A stretch of DNA of 64,000 nucleotides, taken from positions 97,140 to 161,139 of the forward strand of contig CAADGV010000004.1 in the NCBI GenBank assembly GCA_900696645.1, in the 5' to 3' direction. The translations under genes and the position numbers were made by a program. The DNA is from an uncultured Chlorobiota bacterium (GTDB lineage Bacteria; Bacteroidota; Ignavibacteria; UBA10030; UBA6906). Positions 1 through 6,171 of this stretch are shown here, piece after piece (position 1 is the first letter of the stretch; each line of letters starts with the position of its first letter). Under the pieces are notes generated by a model, which saw nothing but the letters and a program-made list of their open reading frames with translations, was not told the DNA's origin and did no database searches.

Positions 1-833
1 CCGGATTCCACATGCTTAAAGCCCATCGCCTTTCCTCGTGTCCTGTACATCGCAAACTCATTGAGAGTCACGAAGCGGTCAACCGGAAGATGTTGTTTTG
101 TCGGCTGCAGGTATTGCCCGATTGTCATGATGTCGCAGCCCCATGAATGCAAATCCGACATCACCTGAAGAACTTCATCGGCAGTTTCGCCAAGTCCCAC
201 CATAATGCCGCTCTTCGTCACCATTCCTGCTTCCTTCGACCATTTGATTACTTGAAGCGACCGTTCATACTTCGCTTGAGGGCGAACCTTTCTGTACAGT
301 CGCGGAACCGTTTCGGTATTATGATTGAGAATGTCGGGCTTCCCGGCAAGTACAATATCGAGCGCCCATTTCTCTCCCTGAAAATCAGGAATCAGCACTT
401 CAATCGTGATTTCGGGATTGACAGCTCGCGCTTGCCGGATTGTTTCTGCAAAAATCTCCGCGCCACCATCGGAGAGTTCATCACGATTGACTGAAGTGAT
501 GACAGCGTGCTTGACGCCCATAATGCGGATCGCATCAGCAACACGGGCAGGTTCATCCTTGTCCAGCCACGTTGGCCGACCCGTCTTCACATTACAGAAC
601 CCGCACGAACGTGTACACACGTCTCCCAAAATCATAAAGGTAGCGGTTCCTGCGTTCCAACATTCCGACATGTTTGGACAGCGGGCTTCTTCGCACACCG
701 TGTGAAGATTGTGGCCAGTAATCAGATTCTTGAGACGTGCGTATTCCTCGCCGGAAGGAATCTTGATCTTCAACCAATCCGGACGTGAGGGCCGTTGCTG
801 CTGTTCCTGTGCCGGTATTTCTTGAATGATCAT
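1..833 (-). CDS. lipA: Lipoyl synthase, partial (C-terminus beyond the window)
   Basis: Radical-SAM enzyme that inserts two sulfurs into protein-bound octanoyl groups to form the lipoyl cofactor used by E2 proteins. The translation from the ATG at 833 gives about 277 residues before the window edge. It shows the auxiliary-cluster cysteines in CEEARCPNMSEC, then the radical-SAM motif CTRSCGFC, then the family stretches KPDILNHNTETV and SGIMVGLGE. Only the last few tens of residues should be missing, as LipA is usually around 290-330 residues. The start lies 2 nt after the E2 stop codon, so the two are probably co-translated. The context fits: LipA lipoylates the E2 encoded just upstream. The identification is secure. 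Confidence 0.95.
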   Translation of the reverse strand, partial: MIIQEIPAQEQQQRPSRPDWLKIKIPSGEEYARLKNLITGHNLHTVCEEARCPNMSECWNAGTATFMILGDVCTRSCGFCNVKTGRPTWLDKDEPARVADAIRIMGVKHAVITSVNRDELSDGGAEIFAETIRQARAVNPEITIEVLIPDFQGEKWALDIVLAGKPDILNHNTETVPRLYRKVRPQAKYERSLQVIKWSKEAGMVTKSGIMVGLGETADEVLQVMSDLHSWGCDIMTIGQYLQPTKQHLPVDRFVTLNEFAMYRTRGKAMGFKHVES

Positions 834-835
834 AT

Positions 836-2155
836 TCAGAATGAAAGACTCGTGTCGAAATTCTCCAACCCCTTCACAATCTCTTCGAGAAACATCCCTC
901 CGAGCGCCCCATCAACGATACGATGGTCGAAGGATAGCGTGAAGAACGCCATCGAGCGAATCGCAATCATATCATCAACAACCATCACACGTTTCTTGAT
1001 GGCGCCTGTTCCGAGAATCGCCACTTGCGGCTGGCTGATGATCGGTGTGCCGATGAGTGTTCCGAACACTCCGAAGTTGGAGATTGTGAATGTGCCGCCT
1101 TGAATATCGTCGGGTGTCAGCTTCTTGTTGCGAGTGCGTGTAGCAAGATCGTTGACGGCGCGGGCAAAACCGAGAAAATTCTTCTCTTCGGCATTCTTGA
1201 TGACGGGAACGATCAGTCCGTTCTCAGCCGCAACAGCGAGGCCGAGATTGATGAAGTTCTTCTTGATAATCTTATCCCCTTCAATCGACGTGTTGACGAG
1301 AGGATACTTTTTCAATGCATTCACTACCGCCTGCACAATGTACGGAGTGTATGTGAGCTTGAAGCCTTCCTTTGTCTCAAATGAGGCCGCGTGGGCTGCA
1401 CGATGTTTCACAACCTCCGTCATATCCACTTCGTGAATGGCAGCGACATGCGGAGAGGTATGCACACTCTTGACCATGTGCTCCGCCATTTTCTGCAGAA
1501 CATTACTCATCTGAATAATGTCGTGTTGCGGAGCCGGATACTTAGCCCGCAGTTCAGGCACATCAACTGTCTTGCCTGCAATCGCCATTGACGGTGCGGT
1601 GGGCGCTGTCTTTGCAGAAGTGGGCTTCGGCGTTGTGAGCGCGCCGCTTTTTTTTGCATTAACGTAAGTAAGAATATCTTTCTTTGAGACACGTCCTCCG
1701 TCGCCCGTACCCGGGATCAACTCCAATTCCTGCATCGCAATTCCTTCTTCACGCGCAATGTTCAACACGAGCGGAGAATAAAATCTTCCCGATGCTGGCG
1801 CTGACAGGGTCTGAGCGGCTGGTGCAGCAGCAACTGCAGGCGCGGGTGTTGACGCAACAGCTTGTGGTGCAGGAGCAGCGGGCTTCGGTTCTTCCGTAAC
1901 AGCAACCGCTCCGCCTTCTGTATCAAGAAACGCAATCACCGTTCTCACCGGAACTGTGGTTTGTTCCTGGACAACGATTTCCGTAAGCGTTCCTGATGCC
2001 GGCGAGGGAATTTCGGAATCCACTTTGTCGGTGGAGATTTCCAAAATCGTCTCGTCTTTCTTCACTTTGTCGCCGACCTTCTTGTGCCATTTCACAATGG
2101 TACCTTCGGCGATGCTCTCGCCCATCTGGGGCATGACGACTTCTACACGTGCCAT
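836..2155 (-). CDS. 2-oxoacid dehydrogenase E2 component (dihydrolipoamide acyltransferase)
   Basis: E2 core of a pyruvate or branched-chain 2-oxoacid dehydrogenase complex; it transfers the acyl group from lipoamide to CoA in the cytoplasm. The 439 residues contain one N-terminal lipoyl domain (about 1-78) with lipoyl-lysine K44 in ISTDKVDSE, an Ala/Pro-rich linker, a peripheral-subunit-binding domain (about 128-166, ending GDGGRVSKKDIL), a second linker and the catalytic acyltransferase domain (about 215-439). The active-site motif is SFDHRIVDG, with H411 and D415. An AGGAAG ribosome site lies 6 nt before the ATG. The first 13 codons occur a second time upstream at 3207-3247, beyond the TIR gene. 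Whether the substrate is pyruvate or branched-chain acids cannot be decided from sequence. Confidence 0.93.
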   Translation of the reverse strand: MARVEVVMPQMGESIAEGTIVKWHKKVGDKVKKDETILEISTDKVDSEIPSPASGTLTEIVVQEQTTVPVRTVIAFLDTEGGAVAVTEEPKPAAPAPQAVASTPAPAVAAAPAAQTLSAPASGRFYSPLVLNIAREEGIAMQELELIPGTGDGGRVSKKDILTYVNAKKSGALTTPKPTSAKTAPTAPSMAIAGKTVDVPELRAKYPAPQHDIIQMSNVLQKMAEHMVKSVHTSPHVAAIHEVDMTEVVKHRAAHAASFETKEGFKLTYTPYIVQAVVNALKKYPLVNTSIEGDKIIKKNFINLGLAVAAENGLIVPVIKNAEEKNFLGFARAVNDLATRTRNKKLTPDDIQGGTFTISNFGVFGTLIGTPIISQPQVAILGTGAIKKRVMVVDDMIAIRSMAFFTLSFDHRIVDGALGGMFLEEIVKGLENFDTSLSF

Positions 2156-2156
2156 A
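2116..2156. repeat. 41-bp direct repeat, copy A (5' end of the E2 gene)
   Basis: These 41 bases match 3207-3247 exactly. The copy covers the E2 start codon through codon 13, plus one base on each side. Just upstream on the minus strand the two copies are still loosely similar (both have an A/G-rich ribosome site), but the identity ends sharply inside codon 14. Confidence 0.95.
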
Positions 2157-2253
2157 GTTACTTCCTTTTATTCTTTTCCTTTTACTACTTGTATCCGATT
2201 CTCTCGTTTCCGCCGCGTGCGGCATATTTCCCTTCCGCCTACGTCGGCACCCT

Positions 2254-3162
2254 TTAGGGTTTCTTGTCGTGGCCCGGCTCTTCTGTCGGAGAGGGATTTA
2301 GCACTTGCGCACCAACCGTAACGGTTACCGCATCAGATGCGCTTCCAGTAGTGTTGCTACAAATAATATTGTAAGTGGCGGTATGAGTTAAGTTTCCAGT
2401 GGAGAAAGATCCGGACAGGGCACGACTGCCAGTCCAACCATTCGATCCACCGTAGCTAGAACAGGAAATGGCATTGCTGGATGACCAGCGAATGGTCGTA
2501 ACTCCATTATAAGGAACATAAGCATTGTCTGCAAAGATTTTGACAGACGGCTTTACACCTTCATCTTGGATAGACATTTTGTGAATAATCCACACCACCA
2601 CGAACACAGTCATACTCGCGAGCACAATAATCGTCAACACAAGTAGAACATTCTTCCAAGAAAATTCTTTTGACTGGCCGGGCAGCAGCCCAACTTCTGG
2701 TACAACAATGCGAGGCGGCTGCTCAGTCCGGAGCGCCATCTTAATCTGGTTGCATATCTCGAAGAGCGCTTTATCCTGTTGCCATTTTTCCATGCTCTCG
2801 AGCGGATTTTGCGGATCATGTGTTGCCTGATAATCAGTTAGCTCGGTTTCATCGAACATGCAATAGGAAATCGGGACCCAAATAATTTTCAGCCCTCGAC
2901 TTTCAGCGGCTTTGAGTAATTGCGGAATCTCTTGGGCAGTGACAAACTCCGACGCAAGAAAATTCTGGCTCACGAGCATCACTGCAATATCGGCTTTGTT
3001 GAGCTCCTTTTCGATTTCCTCTTTCCATTTCGCCCCAACGTGAATCTTAGTATCATCCCACGCGGAGATGAGATTATTGCGCAGAAGCGGCTTCAGCGTC
3101 TTTTGAAGGCGCTCAAGCCATTCCTTGTCTTGATGACAATAGCTGATGAACACATTAGGCAT
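2254..3162 (-). CDS. Membrane-anchored TIR-domain protein with C-terminal Ig-like domain
   Basis: The 302-residue protein begins with a TIR domain (about 1-145): strand A is VFISYCHQD, followed by WDDTKIHVGAKW, AVMLVSQNFLAS and the late segment YQATHDPQNPLESM. E78 in TAQEIPQLL sits where TIR NADases carry their catalytic glutamate (inference from spacing). A single transmembrane helix (about 172-193) follows, then an outside domain (about 200-290) with WSSSNAISC and ASDAVTVTVG, resembling the Ig-like repeats of Patescibacteria surface proteins. TIR should therefore be cytoplasmic and Ig extracytoplasmic. The gene splits a 2-oxoacid dehydrogenase operon and is bracketed by a 41-bp direct repeat. 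Its ribosome site is weak, and a 19-codon reading frame ending 24 nt upstream may couple translation. A role in defence or NAD+ metabolism is inferred only from the family. Confidence 0.85.
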   Translation of the reverse strand: MPNVFISYCHQDKEWLERLQKTLKPLLRNNLISAWDDTKIHVGAKWKEEIEKELNKADIAVMLVSQNFLASEFVTAQEIPQLLKAAESRGLKIIWVPISYCMFDETELTDYQATHDPQNPLESMEKWQQDKALFEICNQIKMALRTEQPPRIVVPEVGLLPGQSKEFSWKNVLLVLTIIVLASMTVFVVVWIIHKMSIQDEGVKPSVKIFADNAYVPYNGVTTIRWSSSNAISCSSYGGSNGWTGSRALSGSFSTGNLTHTATYNIICSNTTGSASDAVTVTVGAQVLNPSPTEEPGHDKKP

Positions 3163-3186
3163 CGCGCACCGTTTGCACTATACGAA

Positions 3187-3246
3187 TCAGTTTTCTCTCT
3201 CGAAGTTCTCGCCCATCTGGGGCATGACGACTTCTACACGTGCCAT
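3187..3246 (-). pseudogene. Relic of the E2 5' end (19 codons), possible leader for the TIR gene
   Basis: An ATG with an AAGGA ribosome site 8 nt upstream opens a frame identical to E2 codons 1-13 (MARVEVVMPQMGE), then continues NFEREN and stops at TGA. It lies 24 nt before the TIR start. It is best read as what remained of E2 when the TIR gene arrived. It may still be translated and act as a leader. Confidence 0.8.
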
Positions 3247-3247
3247 A
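3207..3247. repeat. 41-bp direct repeat, copy B
   Basis: Perfect match to 2116-2156 in the same orientation. The repeats bound a segment of about 1.09 kb that contains only the TIR gene and its flanks. Confidence 0.95.
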
Positions 3248-3280
3248 ATAACATTCCTTGATTCACATGATTTTTCAACA

Positions 3281-3339
3281 CGAAGACGCAAAGGCACACA
3301 AAGGTTCACGAAGGGAAACTTCGAGTCTTAGCGTCTTCG
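3281..3339. repeat. Intergenic inverted repeat (9-bp stem)
   Basis: CGAAGACGC at 3281-3289 pairs with GCGTCTTCG at 3331-3339, with a purine-rich inner loop. It lies between E1 beta and the E2 relic. Similar wording (cacgaag / cttcgtg) recurs in the longer inverted repeat at 38024-38095. It may be an attenuator, an RNA processing site or a dispersed hairpin element. Confidence 0.6.
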
Positions 3340-3350
3340 CGGTTTTCTTT

Positions 3351-4328
3351 CTAAAAATTTGCCAACTCTCTCAAAACCGTTACTACCTTCTGTGTATTCG
3401 GCAAAACAAAATCCTCCAGCGTCGGCGCAAACGGAACCGGAACATCCAACGCACCCAACCGCTTGATCGGTGCGTCGAGATATTGGAACACATTATCTGC
3501 AATCAGTGCAGCAACCTCAGCGCCGATTCCACCGGTCACGTTGTCCTCATGAACAATCAACACTTTGCCGGTCGCTTTCACGGCTGCGAAGATTGCCTCC
3601 TTGTCAAGCGGGGCGAGCGTTCGCAAATCCAATACCATCACATCAATACCATCCTCTTTGGCGAGAGTTTCGGCGGCCTCAAGTGATTGATGCACAGTAG
3701 AACCATATGTAATGATGGCAATGTCGCTGCCATTGCGTTTCACATCTGCTTTGCCAATCTCAACGATATGATCGCCTTCGGGAACTTCTCCTTTGATGCG
3801 GCGGTAGAGATACTTCGACTCCAGATAAAGCACGGGATTATTGTCCCGCACGGCCGCCTTCATCAGTCCTTTTGCATCAGCAGGAGTTGACGGCGCAACG
3901 ATTTTCAGTCCGGGGAAATGATGAAACCACGCCTCCGTGCTTGACGAATGATACGGCCCGCCGCGTATGTAACCGCCGTTCGGCAGACGAATCACCATCG
4001 GTGCAGGAAGATTCCAGCGATAGTGAATCTTCGCGCAGTTGGTGATAATTTGATTGAAGCCGCACGAGACGAAATCTGCAAATTGAATCTCAACAATCGG
4101 TCGCATGCCAACAACTGCCGCACCCGCCGCAGCGCCGATGATTGCGGCCTCCGAAAGAACGGAATCAATCACCCGTTCTTCGCCAAAATGCTTTTGAAAT
4201 CCCTTCGTTGCCTTGAACGCGCCGCCGTAGGCCCCAATGTCCTCGCCAATCAGGAAGACGGACTCGTCACGTTCCATCTCCTCCCACATGCCTCTGGAGA
4301 GGGCTTCGATGTAGGTCAGGGTTGGCAT
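3351..4328 (-). CDS. pdhB: 2-oxoacid dehydrogenase E1 component, beta subunit
   Basis: Beta subunit of the thiamine-diphosphate E1 heterotetramer that decarboxylates the 2-oxoacid and reductively acylates the lipoyl group of E2. It shows the transketolase-like pyrimidine domain (LIGEDIGAYGGAFKAT, SEAAIIGAAAGAAVVGMRP, EIQFADFV, GGYIRGGPYHSSS) and the C-terminal domain (IAIITYGSTVHQSLEAA, DLRTLAPLDKEAI, LIVHEDNVTGGIGAE). The start chosen is the ATG at 4328 (325 residues), the usual family start at MPTLTYIEAL. The frame stays open upstream to 4430, but that stretch overlaps the toxin gene. Only one base separates the toxin stop from this ATG, so translation is probably coupled. Pyruvate as substrate is likely but unproven. 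Confidence 0.92.
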   Translation of the reverse strand: MPTLTYIEALSRGMWEEMERDESVFLIGEDIGAYGGAFKATKGFQKHFGEERVIDSVLSEAAIIGAAAGAAVVGMRPIVEIQFADFVSCGFNQIITNCAKIHYRWNLPAPMVIRLPNGGYIRGGPYHSSSTEAWFHHFPGLKIVAPSTPADAKGLMKAAVRDNNPVLYLESKYLYRRIKGEVPEGDHIVEIGKADVKRNGSDIAIITYGSTVHQSLEAAETLAKEDGIDVMVLDLRTLAPLDKEAIFAAVKATGKVLIVHEDNVTGGIGAEVAALIADNVFQYLDAPIKRLGALDVPVPFAPTLEDFVLPNTQKVVTVLRELANF

Positions 4329-4329
4329 C

Positions 4330-4656
4330 TCATTTAATGATTGCTCTGAAAATGCTTCTGAACTTGCGAAGTTCCGATTTCGATAGTCTTCCAAGTGAGG
4401 TAATAACCGTGCTTTGTCGAAGCGTTGCAATCCGATCCACCTTCACGACTGATGGGACACGAAGTCCATTCGCCCGAGTTGGCTTAAGTATGAATTCGTT
4501 CTCGGATAACCTCGTTTCGATCACTGAACTCACCGCGCATACAATCACATCGTGATAACGATCCTGTGTGAGTCCAACGACAACAGCAGGACGTACTTTC
4601 CGCACCGGCACATCCGCGAACGGAAACGGGACTATGATGATGTCACCAGTCTTCAA
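4330..4656 (-). CDS. MazF/PemK-family toxin (type II endoribonuclease)
   Basis: 108 residues with the family start GDIIIVPFPFADVPVRKVRP, the conserved RPAVVVG segment, and the later VKVDRIATLRQS strand of the CcdB/MazF barrel. Known members cleave mRNA at short motifs and are neutralised by the partner encoded just before them. The start overlaps the stop of the upstream antitoxin gene by 4 nt (ATGA), as in typical modules. The stop lies one base before the E1 beta start, so the toxin gene is embedded in, and probably read with, the dehydrogenase operon. No disrupted core residue was noticed. Confidence 0.85.
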   Translation of the reverse strand: MKTGDIIIVPFPFADVPVRKVRPAVVVGLTQDRYHDVIVCAVSSVIETRLSENEFILKPTRANGLRVPSVVKVDRIATLRQSTVITSLGRLSKSELRKFRSIFRAIIK

Positions 4657-4865
4657 GACTTTCTTGCCAAAAGGTCCTGATAAATGTCCTCGCGTTCATC
4701 ATTCCAGAAAGAGAATGCCTCACTCTGGGATGTGAACGTCCGCATATCCTCATCGTCCTCGATTTCTTCCAAGAATGTGATGACGACTCTGTACTTCTTT
4801 TTCCCGGGAAGTTTTTCGAGTAAGCGAACGCGTTCGCCATCATAAATTCCTCTTACCGAAAGCAT
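4653..4865 (-). CDS. Putative antitoxin of the MazF-like module
   Basis: A 70-residue acidic protein starting MLSVRGIYDGERVRLLE, with an N-terminal beta-hairpin-like segment and an acidic tail (EEIEDDEDM). It resembles small antitoxins paired with PemK toxins. The frame is open from 4898, but the ATG at 4865 is preceded by a strong AAAGGAGG ribosome site at 7-nt spacing, which decides the start. It overlaps the toxin gene by 4 nt. The assignment rests mainly on position and size; no classic AbrB or RHH motif was recognised. Confidence 0.7.
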   Translation of the reverse strand: MLSVRGIYDGERVRLLEKLPGKKKYRVVITFLEEIEDDEDMRTFTSQSEAFSFWNDEREDIYQDLLARKS

Positions 4866-5070
4866 GATCGCCTCCTTTACTATATTCGATTTTGCCATTT
4901 CCTAATTATCCCCCGCATCTGGCTCTTTGTTAGCCTTCTCTCACTGCCCATTTCAACTTGACGCTCAAGATTGGGATAGCCGGATGCATGTAAGTGTCAG
5001 AATTCAGCGTCAGTATCCAATTACGAAATTTGATTCTTCTGCACTGAAAAGCAACACTCACATTGCCACA

Positions 5071-6027
5071 TCACTCCGCAAACACCCCCTCCACCGCCTG
5101 CTCTCCCGGCGGATACGGTTGCGCCACCGCATAGTCAACCGCCTCCTGAATCTCCGCAAGAATCTTCTCTTGCATTTCTTTCTTGAGTGAATCGGAGAGG
5201 ACGCTGGCTGACTTCAATTTCTTCTCATACAACTCAACGGGATCTTTCTTCCTCCATTCTTCGACCATCCCTTTCGGAACGTATGACGCGTCGTCGGAAA
5301 GCGAGTGACCGTGCATCCGCATCGTTACCGTCTCGATAAGGGTCGGGCCTTCACCCTTGCGCGCCCGTTCAACAGCTTGCTGGCACGTTGCGTACACAAG
5401 TTCGACATCTGTGCCGTCAATCGTGAAGCCGGGAATTCCGTACCCGACTGCACGGTCAGAAAGTTTCTTCGCCGCAAACTGTTTGTGATTGGGGGTGGAA
5501 TACGCAAACTGATTATTCTCGATGATCATGATGAACGGAAGTTTCATCACCGAGGCCATATTCATCCCGTCATGAAACTCGCCGAGGTTGCAGCCGCCGT
5601 CGCCGATGTAGTTGATCACAACAGCGTTTTCCTTTCGCATCTTCGACGCAAGCGCAACACCGCACGCCATCGGGATCATTGCGGCAAGGTGGCTCACGTT
5701 GCCGTAGATTCTTCTCGACGGATCGGCATAATGTCCAGTGCCGTCACGACCACGAGCAAGCCCCTCTCCTCTTCCAAGTTGCATCAGGAAGATGTTGCGT
5801 AACGTTTGTCCCTTCACAAGATGCGCCCCCAAATCACGATGCATCGGAAAGAGGTAATCCTGCTCTTCAAGCGCGAACGCGCTGCCGACCGCCGTCGCCT
5901 CGTTTCCGTATCCGGTGAACGCGCCGCCGACCATCTTCCCCTGTTTGTAGAGTTTGATGATGGCGTTGTCTACTTCGCGGGAGAGAAGAAGATAGCGGTA
6001 GAGGCGTATTCTGTTTTCAGCATTCAT
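5071..6027 (-). CDS. pdhA: 2-oxoacid dehydrogenase E1 component, alpha subunit
   Basis: Alpha subunit of E1, carrying the thiamine-diphosphate diphosphate-binding motif (GDGGCNLGEFHDGMN ... IIENNQFAYST). Other landmarks are HRDLGAHLVKG, GRDGTGHYADP and the phosphorylation-loop region TVTMRMHGHSLSDDASYV. The ATG at 6027 gives 318 residues. A TTG eight codons earlier also keeps the frame, but the ATG matches the family start (ENRIRLYRYLLLSREVD) and has a GGAG about 11 nt upstream. The partner beta subunit lies downstream, beyond the inserted toxin-antitoxin pair and a gap of about 205 nt with no other recognisable gene. Confidence 0.92.
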   Translation of the reverse strand: MNAENRIRLYRYLLLSREVDNAIIKLYKQGKMVGGAFTGYGNEATAVGSAFALEEQDYLFPMHRDLGAHLVKGQTLRNIFLMQLGRGEGLARGRDGTGHYADPSRRIYGNVSHLAAMIPMACGVALASKMRKENAVVINYIGDGGCNLGEFHDGMNMASVMKLPFIMIIENNQFAYSTPNHKQFAAKKLSDRAVGYGIPGFTIDGTDVELVYATCQQAVERARKGEGPTLIETVTMRMHGHSLSDDASYVPKGMVEEWRKKDPVELYEKKLKSASVLSDSLKKEMQEKILAEIQEAVDYAVAQPYPPGEQAVEGVFAE

Positions 6028-6056
6028 TGCGAAGTAAGCTCCGAATCGCAATTTCC

Positions 6057-6133
6057 AAGCTCCAAGGAAATTTCAAAATCAAAATTCCAAATAATCCTCC
6101 TCCCGGAAAATTGAATTTTGGCATTTGGAGCTT
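6057..6133. repeat. Nested intergenic inverted repeats
   Basis: AAGCTCCAA (6057-6065) pairs with TTGGAGCTT (6125-6133), and inside it CAAAATTC (6080-6087) pairs with GAATTTTG (6113-6120). The AT-rich element fills the gap between the fused E1 gene and E1 alpha. It could fold in the transcript and separate expression of the two E1 enzymes. Confidence 0.65.
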
Positions 6134-6171
6134 CTTTGGATTCTTAGAGCTTGAATATTGGAGTTTCAAAT

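Noticed and set aside
2116..3247. Reading the 41-bp repeats as insertion-sequence ends
   Set aside because: They are direct, not inverted, no transposase is enclosed, and their content is the host E2 gene.
4329..4430. N-terminal extension of E1 beta
   Set aside because: It lies within the toxin gene; the ATG at 4328 matches the family start.
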